A DNA stretch of 44,319 bases from Actinomycetota bacterium (GCA_963169665.1 CAUJET010000087.1:1-44319), one strand, 5' to 3'. Numbered from the stretch's first letter, positions 17,410 to 26,241 are shown. The notes: a model not told the origin generated them from the letters alone. Numbers and translations are program-made.

Positions 17410-18987
17410 TCAGCGTCTGCTGAGACGCTCGACGACGTTGCGGGTGACCCGGCCGACGGCAGGGTCACCGGCGAGACCGAACACCCAGTCGGTGCTGCCG
17501 ATCGTGACCACCTCGCCGCCCGTCGAGCCGAACGGACGGCTCACGACCATCACGGCGTTGCCGTGGCGAACGCGCGCGATCGAATCGGCGTCGACACGAC
17601 CGTGGATGCGCTCGGCCACGAACTCGAGGTCGCCCTGGTCGTCGAGCGCGGCGATCGACGACGGGTACTCCCCCATCTGCAGGTTCGACGCCGGGCAGAA
17701 CGCGACGACCTCGATGTCGGTCGGCGTGCCGTCGCCCCCGGCGGCGATCGGGAGCTGGTACTCGTCGAAGGTGAGTCGACAGCCGACCGTCTCGTAGCCC
17801 ACCACGCCGTGACGTGCACCGAGGAGGTCGCCGTAGCGCAGCCCTGTGCCCTCGAACAACCAGTGCCCATCGCGGTAGACGGTGAACGCACCGGCACCCC
17901 GTGGCGTCGCCTGGCCGAAGCGCGAGTACAGGCCCCACGCGGATCCGGCGCCGAGGATCGACGTCTCGGGTCGGCCGACGACGGGGTCGGCCCACATGCC
18001 GGTCATGCCCGACCTGACGGTGGGATCCGCCGACGCCACGACGGGATCGTCGAGATGCGCCTTGTACTTGTGGCACACCATCGAGTCGCCGTCGCGTTCG
18101 ATCCGCACCTGCCAGAACATCGTGTTGCCCGACATCGATGCGAGGTTGCCGCCCCCGGCGACGAACCGCTCGACCGCGTCGCGTTGGCCGACCGACCAGT
18201 ACTCGTCGTGACCCACCGACAGCACGACGTCGTAGCCGTCGAGGAGCCCCGGATGCTGCTCCAGATCGGTGGACACCGCGTAGTCGAGCACCAGCCCCTG
18301 CGACTCGGCCCACTCCACGAAGCGGCGCTCGTAGGTGAACCAGCCCGCCGAACTCATGTAGCCGGGATACCCGTGCCGGTGGCGGTACTGCTGGTAGATC
18401 TCGCCGTCGGTGTCGGGCTCCTCGTCCCAGCGCACCGGACGCGATTTCCGGTCGTCGCGCTCGGTGTGCAGCCGGTCGATCATCCCGCGACCGAACGGCC
18501 GCCGGTACGAGACCTCGCGCGCACCTGTGTAGAGGCTGCGTCCGCCCCAGCTGTTGTAGGCGTTGTAGGTGTTCGTCGCGATCACGACCAGCGCCCGCGC
18601 CGTTGGCGCGCCGACCGGGGCGCGCACCACGAAGCACGCATCGCCGACGGCGCGATCGTCCGGGGCGCCGTGCGCGCGAAGACGCACGTGGTGGAACCCC
18701 GATCGCCACTCGGCGGGAACGTCGATCGTGATCGACGCGGGCCAGTCGCATCCGGCGGCATCGGCGTCGGACGGCGTCTCGGGGACGGCACCGGGCAGAT
18801 CCGACGCCGACCACACCAGCTCACGCGTCGCGCCCCATCGGAAGATCTCCACGTCGTAGCGGTCTGTCGTGCAGCGCACGTGGATCGTCAGTTCGTCGCC
18901 GACGGTGTGGCTGAGCCGACCGCAGTACGCCTCGACGGCGTCGTGGTGGGTCGGGTCGTCGGAAGGATGCGGAGCGGGTGCGGTCAT
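17410..18987 (-). CDS. N,N-dimethylformamidase large-subunit-like protein
   Basis: Codes for 525 residues from ATG 18987; a longer open frame upstream runs through the tRNA and is not coding. An N-terminal immunoglobulin-like region (~1-130) is followed by the domain typical of N,N-dimethylformamidase large subunits: ATNTYNAYNSWGGRSLYTG, YMSSAGWFTYERRFVEW, VVLSVGHDEYWSVGQRDAVE, and SGNTMFWQVR. The characterised enzyme hydrolyses DMF and needs a small subunit; none is encoded nearby and this protein is clearly shorter than the ~760-residue enzyme. So the fold is well supported but the substrate is open. TACGGT lies 9 nt before the ATG as a possible -10 box. Confidence 0.83.
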   Translation of the reverse strand: MTAPAPHPSDDPTHHDAVEAYCGRLSHTVGDELTIHVRCTTDRYDVEIFRWGATRELVWSASDLPGAVPETPSDADAAGCDWPASITIDVPAEWRSGFHHVRLRAHGAPDDRAVGDACFVVRAPVGAPTARALVVIATNTYNAYNSWGGRSLYTGAREVSYRRPFGRGMIDRLHTERDDRKSRPVRWDEEPDTDGEIYQQYRHRHGYPGYMSSAGWFTYERRFVEWAESQGLVLDYAVSTDLEQHPGLLDGYDVVLSVGHDEYWSVGQRDAVERFVAGGGNLASMSGNTMFWQVRIERDGDSMVCHKYKAHLDDPVVASADPTVRSGMTGMWADPVVGRPETSILGAGSAWGLYSRFGQATPRGAGAFTVYRDGHWLFEGTGLRYGDLLGARHGVVGYETVGCRLTFDEYQLPIAAGGDGTPTDIEVVAFCPASNLQMGEYPSSIAALDDQGDLEFVAERIHGRVDADSIARVRHGNAVMVVSRPFGSTGGEVVTIGSTDWVFGLAGDPAVGRVTRNVVERLSRR

Positions 18988-19065
18988 CGGGGACGCACCG
19001 TACCGCGCGGTCGCATCGTGCTCGCCGCCCGCACGCCGGGCCGGTCGATCAGTCCACCCGGGCCC

Positions 19066-19113
19066 AAAAAGCACCGGACCCGCTCGCTCCCCGAAAGGTA
19101 CGAGCGGGTCCGG
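19066..19113 (-). terminator. intrinsic terminator after tRNA-Ala
   Basis: A perfect 13-bp inverted repeat (CCGGACCCGCTCG at 19074-19086 and its complement at 19101-19113) has a 14-nt loop. On the minus strand it is followed by TGC and TTTTT (19066-19070). It lies 16 nt after the tRNA 3' end. This is the only textbook Rho-independent terminator I found in the window, and it should insulate the dimethylformamidase-like gene from tRNA transcription. Confidence 0.9.
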
Positions 19114-19128
19114 GTCAGGTTCCCTGGG

Positions 19129-19201
19129 TGGAGGTGAGGGGAATTGAACCCCTGGCCTCAACAGTGCGATTGTTGCGCTCTGCCAACTGAGCTACACCCC
19201 C
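19129..19201 (-). tRNA. tRNA-Ala (anticodon CGC)
   Basis: 73 nt fold into a full cloverleaf: 7-bp acceptor (GGGGGTG/CACCTCC) with the alanine identity pair G3:U70, D arm GCTC-AGTTGGCA-GAGC, anticodon arm CAACA-ATCGCAC-TGTTG giving anticodon CGC for GCG codons, and T arm AGGGG-TTCAATT-CCCCT. The discriminator is A73. The 3' CCA is not encoded (the genome continues CCC), so it must be added by the CCA enzyme. Confidence 0.96.
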
Positions 19202-19214
19202 GTTGGAGCACCCG

Positions 19215-19220
19215 AGTGTA
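19215..19220 (-). promoter_or_regulatory. -10 box TACACT of the tRNA-Ala gene
   Basis: TACACT on the minus strand lies 13 nt before the mature tRNA 5' end, giving a start site around 19208 and a very short 5' leader for RNase P to remove. The -35 region is not clear. Confidence 0.5.
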
Positions 19221-19324
19221 GCGGCGAGTGCTGGTTTGCACCCACTGGATGGGGGCAACTCCGGCACCTGGCCGACCGGGTCGGGCACCCGGGAACCGTC
19301 GAACTGGAGACGGTCAGACTGCGG

Positions 19325-19990
19325 TCAGGCTGCGTGATACCAGTGCGCATCGGCACCGGTGCGGTCCTGCTCGTACTGGCGCAGCTGGGCCAGCTTGTAG
19401 CAATACCCGCAGAGCGAGACGAACGCGAAGGCGAAGGCGTACACCATCGCCGACGACTTGGTGGTCGCCGCCAGGAACAGCGTGGCGGCCGTGAGCATCA
19501 CGAGCACGAACAAGACGTTGGCACGACGACGACGGACGACTTCGCGCTGGCTGACACGTCGCGCCGGCGACGTGCGCACGGCGGACTCGCGGAGTTCGTG
19601 GCCGTCGCGCAGATCGCGGTTCGAGCGGTCGTAGCGCCGCTGCAGCTCGCCGGTGTAGGCGACCTCGCCATGGGTGCGCTCGTAGCCCCGGTCGCTGCGA
19701 TCGAAGCGGTCGTTGCGATCGAGCACGCGCTCGGGGAGGTGGGCACGCTGGAACTGACCCGGGCGACCAGCGGCGGCCGGTCGTTGCAGTGGCGACGGCG
19801 CCAACGGACGGCCCATCGAGCGCATCGGCGTCATCGAGCGGGTCGGCACCGCCCGCTGCAGCGTGGAGAGTTGACGGCGGAAGTCGGTGACGGACGAACC
19901 CGGCCGGTTCTCCATCCGCGAACGGAGCAGCGGCGGCAGCAGCACGGCGGCCCATGCAGCGGCCACGGCGAGAAGGACGATCTTGCCCAT
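19325..19990 (-). CDS. SepX/GlpR-like divisome membrane protein
   Basis: Codes for 221 residues from ATG 19990. An N-terminal membrane helix (residues ~4-20, IVLLAVAAAWAAVLLPPLL) runs directly into an Arg-rich segment with DFRRQLSTLQR. A long Arg/Asp-rich cytoplasmic linker (~30-150) follows, then RRRR and a helical hairpin of two membrane segments (~157-176 and ~181-199). The W-A-x-x-L-x-P-x-L-x-R start, the F-x-x-x-L-x-x-L block and the basic C-terminal TM pair resemble actinobacterial SepX/GlpR, which in Streptomyces and Corynebacterium works in cell division with a gephyrin-like MoeA protein. moaC, moaA, moeA and galU lie upstream on the same strand, matching the known neighbourhood. Assignment is by pattern and context, not by alignment. 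Confidence 0.6.
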   Translation of the reverse strand: MGKIVLLAVAAAWAAVLLPPLLRSRMENRPGSSVTDFRRQLSTLQRAVPTRSMTPMRSMGRPLAPSPLQRPAAAGRPGQFQRAHLPERVLDRNDRFDRSDRGYERTHGEVAYTGELQRRYDRSNRDLRDGHELRESAVRTSPARRVSQREVVRRRRANVLFVLVMLTAATLFLAATTKSSAMVYAFAFAFVSLCGYCYKLAQLRQYEQDRTGADAHWYHAA

Positions 19991-19992
19991 GC

Positions 19993-20055
19993 TTATCGAT
20001 CCCTGCGCATCTCGTGAGTGAGGACGGGAGTGTGGTGGGAGAAGTGGTGTGTCAT
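19993..20055 (-). other. short His-rich frame in the SepX-like gene leader
   Basis: A 20-residue frame starts at ATG 20055 inside one arm of the hairpin at 20046-20082 and stops (TAA) 2 nt before ATG 19990. Five of its 20 residues are His. The ribosome site is weak. It might be a leader peptide or chance; CAC is a frequent triplet in this genome. Confidence 0.2.
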
Positions 20056-20082
20056 GGTTGCTCGCAGGCGAGATGACACACC
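20046..20082 (-). terminator. nested stem-loop downstream of moaC
   Basis: GGTGTGTCAT (20046-20055) is perfectly repeated inverted at 20073-20082, and an inner CTCGC-AG-GCGAG palindrome (20061-20072) stacks in the loop. It lies 36-72 nt after the moaC stop and before the SepX-like gene. There is no U-tract. It could be a U-less terminator, an attenuator or an operator. Confidence 0.5.
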
Positions 20083-20117
20083 CCTGAACGCCAGGGAACG
20101 GCCCGTCTCGCCCTTCA

Positions 20118-20666
<549 letters not shown>

Positions 20667-20771
20667 GCGGTGACCCAGCGTAGTGACTTCGTCGCGCTCC
20701 GGTGACACCCGGCGGCGAAACGGCCGCAGATGAGCCGAACGGCCCGGTTCGCCCCGCCCGCGTCACGTCGG

Positions 20772-21797
20772 TCACGACGTGCGCACCGGACCCGTGTCGA
20801 CCACCTCGAACGCGGTCCCGGGGATGTCCTTCAACTGGCCGAGATCGTCGTCGTCCCAGCGCGGATCGGACGCCCCCTGGAAGAACCAGTTGCTGCCGTT
20901 GTCGGCGACGATCAGCCCGTAGGTCTTCATCGCCTCGGCGATCACCCGCGCCTGCCCGGTCATCGCGGACAGGTCGACGTCGGCACGGAGCCGCAACCGC
21001 AGCCCCATCGGCGGCAGGTCGGGATCGGTGCGCGACGACGCGACGTGGGTCGCCGGCAGGACGAAACCCCGTTGCGTCTGCGAGAACGTGACGCGGATGG
21101 CGTGCCGGACCGACCCGGCGGCGACCTCGTCGTAGCGCACCAGTCCCGGCAGGATCGGCAGGCCCGCCGCGTCCGCGCTCGTCCAGCCGATCGGTCGCAG
21201 GTCGCCGGTCGCGAGGTTCCATCGTGCGCCCGAGTCGGCCGACCATCCCGCACCCGACCGGCGGGCGACGTACAGCTCGAACAGCTCGCACGACCCCTCC
21301 TGCACCACCAACACGTGGCGATCGCCCGTCGCGCCGGCCCCGCCTTCGACGGGTGCGTCGAGCGGCACGGGGAACGGGCCTGGATCGCTCTCGTCGCCGT
21401 AGGCCGTGTACGTGATCGGCACGAGCGGCTGCGCCGGCGGCACCACGACGTATGGGATCCCGTAGTCGGGGTTCGACCCGAAGTCGGGATGCAGGAAGTC
21501 GCCGCCGACCGACTGGATCCTCGCGATCGTCGTCGCCGACCGGGGATGCAACGGGAAGTCGCTCACGTCGGTGTTCCACGCGTTGGTGCCGGGGAACACC
21601 GAGCACCCGCCGACCGAGGGTCCCGGCGGGGTGAGTCGTCGTGCCGGCACGAGGCCCTGCGTGCCGGCGGGACCGCCGATCGTCGGCGGCGCGGCAGCGG
21701 CCAACGTGGCGCCCAGCGCCAGCGTCACCGCCACCAGCCCCATCGACCTCGACGTCCACCTCGCCCACCGTCCGCCTCGACGGCGGACGTCAGCCAC
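20772..21797 (-). CDS. conserved secreted protein of unknown function
   Basis: Codes for 341 residues from GTG 21797, overlapping the moaA stop by 8 nt; an alternative ATG at 21743 would leave the signal peptide hydrophobic core only. Residues ~19-36 (MGLVAVTLALGATLAAAAPP) form a signal peptide. The mature region has strongly conserved-looking blocks: FPGTNAWNTDVSDFPLHP, LHPDFGS..YGIPYVVVP, ESDPGPFPVP, GDRHVLVVQ, GWTSADAAGLPILPGLVRYDE, LPATHVASS and GLIVADNGSNWFFQG. I recall a broadly distributed secreted family of this pattern but no function for it. It is unexpected inside a molybdenum cofactor cluster, and the overlap implies co-transcription with moaA. Confidence 0.82.
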   Translation of the reverse strand: MADVRRRGGRWARWTSRSMGLVAVTLALGATLAAAAPPTIGGPAGTQGLVPARRLTPPGPSVGGCSVFPGTNAWNTDVSDFPLHPRSATTIARIQSVGGDFLHPDFGSNPDYGIPYVVVPPAQPLVPITYTAYGDESDPGPFPVPLDAPVEGGAGATGDRHVLVVQEGSCELFELYVARRSGAGWSADSGARWNLATGDLRPIGWTSADAAGLPILPGLVRYDEVAAGSVRHAIRVTFSQTQRGFVLPATHVASSRTDPDLPPMGLRLRLRADVDLSAMTGQARVIAEAMKTYGLIVADNGSNWFFQGASDPRWDDDDLGQLKDIPGTAFEVVDTGPVRTS

Positions 21798-22809
21798 CGA
21801 TCTGGCTCATCGAGCGCGTGGGACGGATGAAGTTCACCTGGTTGATCTGATGGCCGGCCCACTTGGTGCCGACCGCGCGTTGGATCTCCATGGCGAGGTC
21901 ATCGTCACTCGCGCCGGCGCGCATGAGCGCGCGCAGGTCGAACTCCGAGGTTGCGAACAGGCAGGTGCGGAACTGGCCGTCGGCGGTGAGCCGCACACGG
22001 TCGCAGTCGCCGCAGAACGGCTTGGTGACCGTCGGGATCACGCCGATCATCCCGGCGCCGTCGAGGTACCGCCAGCGGTCGGCGGGCGCTGCGCCACGGG
22101 CGGGCACCTGCTCGAGCGGGAACTCCGCCGCGATCGCCGAGACGATCTCGTCCTGGCTGACCACCTTGTCGTTCATCCAGTGGCCCGTCGCGTCGAGCGG
22201 CATGAACTCGATGAAGCGCACCTCGACGCCGCGCTCGCGCCCGAAGCGGGCGAGGTCGAGGATCTCGTCGTCGTTCACCCCACGTTCGACCACCGCGTTG
22301 ATCTTCACCGGCGAGAAGCCGGCCTCCTTGGCGGCCTCGATGCCGTCGAGCACCCGCACCAGTTCGTCACGACGGGTCATCTGGTGGAACCGGTCGCGCT
22401 TGAGGGTGTCGAGGCTGATGTTCACCCGGTCGAGCCCGGCCTCGCGGAGCTCGTGGGCGAGCAGGCGGAAGGTGGCGCCGTTGGTGGTGATCGACAGGTC
22501 GGGCTTCTGACCGGCGAGCGGCGAGCTCGACCCCGCGGGCACGCGCAACTCGGCGAGCTTGGCAACGAGGACCGGCAGGTGGGCGCGCACGGTGGGCTCG
22601 CCGCCGGTGAGGCGCAGGCCATCGACCTCGAACCGCTCGACGAAGATCCGGCCGAGCCGCTCGAACTCCTCGAAGGTGAGCACCTCGCTGCGCGGCACCC
22701 ACTGCATCCCCTCCTCGGGCATGCAGTACGTGCAGCGGAAGTTGCACCGGTCGGTGACCGAGATACGCAGGTCACGGATCGTCCGTCCGAAGGGATCGAC
22801 GAGGTCCAT
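21790..22809 (-). CDS. moaA: GTP 3',8-cyclase MoaA (radical SAM)
   Basis: Codes for 339 residues from ATG 22809, 4 nt after the moeA stop. N-terminal radical SAM cluster CNFRCTYC (residues ~22-29), GGEPTVR (SAM binding, ~70-76), the ITTNG and NISLDTL strands, the second 4Fe-4S cluster in FCGDCDRVRLTADGQFRTCL (~257-276), and the C-terminal GG tail (SQIGG) required by MoaA. It converts GTP to 3',8-cyclo-GTP, the first step of molybdenum cofactor synthesis. It is co-transcribed with moeA. Confidence 0.96.
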   Translation of the reverse strand: MDLVDPFGRTIRDLRISVTDRCNFRCTYCMPEEGMQWVPRSEVLTFEEFERLGRIFVERFEVDGLRLTGGEPTVRAHLPVLVAKLAELRVPAGSSSPLAGQKPDLSITTNGATFRLLAHELREAGLDRVNISLDTLKRDRFHQMTRRDELVRVLDGIEAAKEAGFSPVKINAVVERGVNDDEILDLARFGRERGVEVRFIEFMPLDATGHWMNDKVVSQDEIVSAIAAEFPLEQVPARGAAPADRWRYLDGAGMIGVIPTVTKPFCGDCDRVRLTADGQFRTCLFATSEFDLRALMRAGASDDDLAMEIQRAVGTKWAGHQINQVNFIRPTRSMSQIGG

Positions 22810-22813
22810 TGCG

Positions 22814-24046
22814 TCAGACTACCGAGAGGAGGATCACCGGCACGTTGCCGGACGGGGGAACGCCATCGCCGTCGGCCACCACGGCGAAGCCGTTCGCGGT
22901 CGCGGTGGCCGCGAGCTGATGGCTGCCCTGCCCGCCCACCGACCGCACGTGCACGCGCCCGTCGGGGCCGAACCCGCCACGCACCCGCACGTAGTGGGTC
23001 TTGCCGTCGGGCCGGCGCTGCAGTGGCCCGTCGGCGATCGCCTCGACCGTCGGGCGGTCGATGACGGTGTGGCCCATCATCCGACGCAGCGCGGGCCGGG
23101 CGAAGAGCTCGAAGCTCACCAACGAGCTCACGGGGTTCCCCGGGAGGCCGAACACCGGCACCTGCCGACCGTCGGCCGCGGTGAGCAACCCGAACGCGAA
23201 CGGCTTGGCGGGCTTGATCGCGATCTGCATCCACCGCATGTCGGCGATGCGTGACAGCACCGCCTTGACGACGTCGTAGTCGCCCATGCTCACGCCGCCA
23301 CTGGTGACGATCGCGTCACAGGTGTCGGCGGCATGGCGCAGCGTGGCCTCGAGCGCCACCTCGTCGTCGCGCACCACGCCGTGGTCGACGACGTCGCACC
23401 CGGCCTCGCGCACCATGCCGATCAGCATGGTCTTGTTGCTCTCGCGGATCTGGCCGGGCTGCAGGGGCGAGCCGTCGTCGACGAGCTCGTCACCGGTGGA
23501 CAGCACCGCCACCGTCGCCCGGCGCACCACGAGGACCTCGCGGGCGTTGACGCTCGCGAGCACCCCGGCGACCGACGGCGTGATGATGGCACCCGGTTCG
23601 AACAGTGCGGTGCCGACGTGGACGTCGTCACCGACGCCACGGACGGCAGACCCGACGTCGACCGAGCGGCCGATCCGTACGCGGCTGCCGCCGTCGAGCC
23701 GTTCGGTGTCCTCGACCATCACGCAGGCATCGGCGCCGGCGGGCATGGGCGCCCCCGTCATGATCCGAATGGCCTGGCCCTCGCCGACCGTGGCCGAACT
23801 GGCGGCACCGGCGGCGACCTCGTCGATCACGTCGAGTTCGACCGGAACGGCGTCGGCACCCGCGACGTCGGCGGCTCGCACGGCGTACCCGTCGACGGCC
23901 GAGTTCGCGAACGGCGGCACGTCCTCACCGGCGACGACGGGCTCGGCCAGCACCGCCCCGATGGCATCCGCCAGCGCGGAGCGCCGCTGGGGCAGGGGCG
24001 CACAGCGCTGCAGCACGTACTCGCGGGCCTCGCTCTCGGGGATCAC
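22814..24046 (-). CDS. moeA: molybdopterin molybdenumtransferase MoeA / gephyrin-like protein
   Basis: I choose GTG 24046 (410 residues), giving the family-like N-terminus MIPESEAREYVLQ and a TACGGT -10 box at 7 nt; an ATG at 24067 would add 7 residues. MoeA domains are in order: DVPPFANSAVDGYAVRA, IMTGAPMPAGADACV, the MoCF-binding domain with STGDELV and IRESNK, TSGGVSMGDYD, IKPAKPFAFG, VFGLPGNPVSSLVSFELF, and the C-terminal beta domain. The enzyme inserts molybdate into adenylylated molybdopterin. In actinobacteria a gephyrin-like paralogue (Glp) near galU and glpR/sepX works in cell division instead. Gene order here fits that possibility, while moaA/moaC linkage fits cofactor synthesis; sequence alone does not decide. 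Confidence 0.92.
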   Translation of the reverse strand: MIPESEAREYVLQRCAPLPQRRSALADAIGAVLAEPVVAGEDVPPFANSAVDGYAVRAADVAGADAVPVELDVIDEVAAGAASSATVGEGQAIRIMTGAPMPAGADACVMVEDTERLDGGSRVRIGRSVDVGSAVRGVGDDVHVGTALFEPGAIITPSVAGVLASVNAREVLVVRRATVAVLSTGDELVDDGSPLQPGQIRESNKTMLIGMVREAGCDVVDHGVVRDDEVALEATLRHAADTCDAIVTSGGVSMGDYDVVKAVLSRIADMRWMQIAIKPAKPFAFGLLTAADGRQVPVFGLPGNPVSSLVSFELFARPALRRMMGHTVIDRPTVEAIADGPLQRRPDGKTHYVRVRGGFGPDGRVHVRSVGGQGSHQLAATATANGFAVVADGDGVPPSGNVPVILLSVV

Positions 24047-24053
24047 CCCGAGC

Positions 24054-24059
24054 ACCGTA
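24054..24059 (-). promoter_or_regulatory. -10 box TACGGT of moeA
   Basis: TACGGT on the minus strand ends 7 nt before GTG 24046, the spacing of a leaderless promoter. It supports the shorter MoeA start, since it would lie inside the longer frame. Confidence 0.5.
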
Positions 24060-24072
24060 GCGAACATCCCGG

Positions 24073-24078
24073 CAGACT
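24073..24078 (+). promoter_or_regulatory. -10-like box CAGACT of the glycolipid-binding-type gene
   Basis: CAGACT ends 6 nt before GTG 24085. The same hexamer at the same distance precedes GTG 42367, so both may be leaderless starts using a C-first variant of the TANNNT box. Confidence 0.35.
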
Positions 24079-24084
24079 GTCCCG

Positions 24085-24642
24085 GTGAGCACCTACACGT
24101 CGTTCTCCTCCGACGGGCACACCGCCCGCTGGCTCACCTGGGACGGCGAGCACGAGGAGACGCTCACGCTCCTGTGGGAGAACGAGGGCTGGACCGCGTC
24201 GGGCACTGTGGGCCGCGAGCGTGTGCAGTACGTCCTGCGTCTCTCCCCCACCTGGCACGTCCGCCAGTTCATCCTGTTCCGCGACCTCGACGAACCCGAT
24301 CTGTGGCTCGCGACCGACGGTGCAGGCCGATGGGGCGAGATGAACGGCGCGCACCGGGTCGAGCTCGACGGCTGCCTCGACCTGTCCCTCGACATCACCC
24401 CGTTCACCGCGACGATCCCCATCCGGCGCCTGCCGCTGCACGTCGGCCACACCGCCGACATCACCACGCTGCGGATCGACGTGGAGACCCTCGACGTGCA
24501 GCCCGACCACCAGCGCTACACCCGGCTCGACACACATCGATGGGCCGCCTCCCGCCTCGAGACGGGCGACGAGATCGAGTTCGACGTCGACGAGCACGGC
24601 CTCGTGCTCGATCAGCCGGACCGCTTCCGACGCTCGCTCTGA
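24085..24642 (+). CDS. putative glycolipid-binding family protein (DUF1089 type)
   Basis: Codes for 185 residues from GTG 24085, divergent from moeA. The alternating Trp-rich beta-strand pattern (ARWLTWDGEHEETLTLLWENEGWTASG, VQYVLRLSPTWHVRQFILF, DLWLATDGAGRW) and the terminal RYTRL...Y/F-x-x-x segment fit the putative glycolipid-binding family formerly called DUF1089, typically ~190 residues. No signal peptide is seen, so a cytoplasmic location is likely. Biochemical role is unproven. It interrupts an otherwise minus-strand block between moeA and galU. Confidence 0.7.
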   Translation: MSTYTSFSSDGHTARWLTWDGEHEETLTLLWENEGWTASGTVGRERVQYVLRLSPTWHVRQFILFRDLDEPDLWLATDGAGRWGEMNGAHRVELDGCLDLSLDITPFTATIPIRRLPLHVGHTADITTLRIDVETLDVQPDHQRYTRLDTHRWAASRLETGDEIEFDVDEHGLVLDQPDRFRRSL

Positions 24643-24661
24643 CCCGGCGCAGCCGCTCGCA

Positions 24662-25399
24662 TCAGCGGTGCTTCCAGGCGGCGAGGAGGTCGGGGCCGTC
24701 GGGGAGGTATTTCACGGCTTCGCGAATCGTCACGCCGTTCATCCGACCGAGGTTGGCGCGCACCCACGGCGAGACGAGCTCGGGGTGGCGGCGACCCGTC
24801 TCGCGTGACACCCAGCCGAGCGCCTTGCGGATGAAGAACTCGCGCTCGACGAGCAGCACCTCGGCGGCCCGCTCGAAGCGCTGCCACTCCCGACCTGCCT
24901 TGCAGAGGTCGCGCAGGCCGAGCACCGAGGTGCGCCGCACCCACATGTCGTCGGAGCCCACCCAGGCCTCCAGCACGTCGAGCGCTGCGGGGTCCGCGGC
25001 GGCGATGCGGCCGACCGCGGTGGTGGCGAGCCCGTCGACGAGCGCCCACGTGTGGCAGTTGCGCACCAGCCGCTCGATCCACGGCAGATCGTCCACACCC
25101 CACAGCTTCGGTGTGGCGATGATCAGCTCGACGCCGAGGAGGCGTCGCTCGTAGACGTCGGTGTTCCACAGTTCGTCGACGAGCGCGACGACCTCGTCGT
25201 GCGACGGGCGAGCGGACCGCACAGAGGCCTTCGCCACCGAGCGCACGCCCGGCACCGACGAACCGAGGTGCACGTACTCGCTCTTGAGATAGGCGCGCTC
25301 CGACAGCGCCCGCTCGGGCGAGCCGAGCGAACGCAACTCGTCGGTGAGCCGCTCGGCGATCGCCCGCGGCGTCCCGCTCAGAGCTGGGTCGGGAGCCAC
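24662..25399 (-). CDS. AlkD-type DNA alkylation repair protein
   Basis: Codes for 245 residues from GTG 25399, which overlaps the galU end by 22 nt; no better start lies inside. Helical HEAT-like repeats fit the DNA alkylation repair (AlkC/AlkD) family. Visible family positions are NCHTWALVDGL (Trp and Asp corresponding to the catalytic Trp-Asp region of AlkD) and FFIRKALGWVSRE (Trp of the DNA-stacking site), plus repeated IxxL..L helices. It would excise cationic alkylated purines such as 3-methyladenine without flipping the base. The overlap suggests transcription with galU. Catalytic residue identity is inferred, not aligned. Confidence 0.82.
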   Translation of the reverse strand: MAPDPALSGTPRAIAERLTDELRSLGSPERALSERAYLKSEYVHLGSSVPGVRSVAKASVRSARPSHDEVVALVDELWNTDVYERRLLGVELIIATPKLWGVDDLPWIERLVRNCHTWALVDGLATTAVGRIAAADPAALDVLEAWVGSDDMWVRRTSVLGLRDLCKAGREWQRFERAAEVLLVEREFFIRKALGWVSRETGRRHPELVSPWVRANLGRMNGVTIREAVKYLPDGPDLLAAWKHR

Positions 25400-26241
25400 T
25401 CGCGCAGCTGCGGACCGATCTTCGGGTCCTTCAGGCCGATCTCGATGACCGCGGACAGCCAGCCGAACGGGTTGCCGGTGTCGTAGCGGAGCACGTCCTT
25501 CACCACGCCGTGGAACGGGCTGCGTGCCGCCTGCGCCTTGAGCGCATCGGTGAGCTGGATCTCGCCGCCGGCGCCCGGACGCACCTGGGCGATCTCGTCG
25601 AACACGTCGGGGGTGAGCACGTAGCGGCCGATGATGATCAGGTCGCTCGGGGCGTCGGCCGGCTTCGGCTTCTCCACCATCGACCGGATCGCGATCACGC
25701 CGTCCGCGTCGAGTTCGCCGACCGGGTCGATCACGCCGTAGGAGCCGACCTGCTCGTGCGGCACCTCCTTCAGGCCGACGACGCTGCCGTTCGTCGACTC
25801 GCACAGCCGGGCCATCTGGTCGAGCAGGGACGAATCGCCCATCAGCTCGTCGGGCAGCAGGACGGCGAACGGCTCGTCGCCGACCGCCTCGCGGGCGCAG
25901 CCCACGGCGTGGCCGAGACCGAGCGCCTGGTCCTGGTAGGCGAAGCTCACCTTCACGTCACGTCCGATCGACTCCAGCCGGTCGGCCATCTCGTCTCGGC
26001 CCGACGACCGCAGCTTGGCGATCACCTCGGGCTGGGGCTGGAAGTACGCCTCGATGGCCGGCTTGGCGTGGCTCGTCACGATCACCATGTGGTCGACGCC
26101 GGCACCCACCGCCTCGTCGATGATCAACTGCAGCGCGGGCGTGTCGATGATGGGCAGGAGCTCCTTCGGCACCGCCTTCGTGGCCGGGAGGAATCGGGTC
26201 CCCATGCCCGCGGCGGGAACGACTGCTGTGTGGACGCGCAT
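25378..26241 (-). CDS. galU: UTP-glucose-1-phosphate uridylyltransferase GalU
   Basis: Codes for 287 residues from ATG 26241. Nucleotidyltransferase start VVPAAGMGTRFLPATKAVPKELLPI (residues ~7-31), then AVLLPDELM, GSYGVIDP, MVEKPKP, IIGRYVLTPDVF, GGEIQLTDAL and YDTGNPFGWL. The full length matches GalU. It makes UDP-glucose from UTP and glucose-1-phosphate for cell envelope glycans. TAGGAT lies 7 nt before the ATG, so the mRNA is probably leaderless. It leads a block with the AlkD-type gene. Confidence 0.95.
   Translation of the reverse strand: MRVHTAVVPAAGMGTRFLPATKAVPKELLPIIDTPALQLIIDEAVGAGVDHMVIVTSHAKPAIEAYFQPQPEVIAKLRSSGRDEMADRLESIGRDVKVSFAYQDQALGLGHAVGCAREAVGDEPFAVLLPDELMGDSSLLDQMARLCESTNGSVVGLKEVPHEQVGSYGVIDPVGELDADGVIAIRSMVEKPKPADAPSDLIIIGRYVLTPDVFDEIAQVRPGAGGEIQLTDALKAQAARSPFHGVVKDVLRYDTGNPFGWLSAVIEIGLKDPKIGPQLREWLPTQL

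Noticed and set aside
18988..19161. 58-codon N-terminal extension of the dimethylformamidase-like protein
   Set aside because: It would be translated through the terminator hairpin and part of the tRNA; ATG 18987 is the sensible start.
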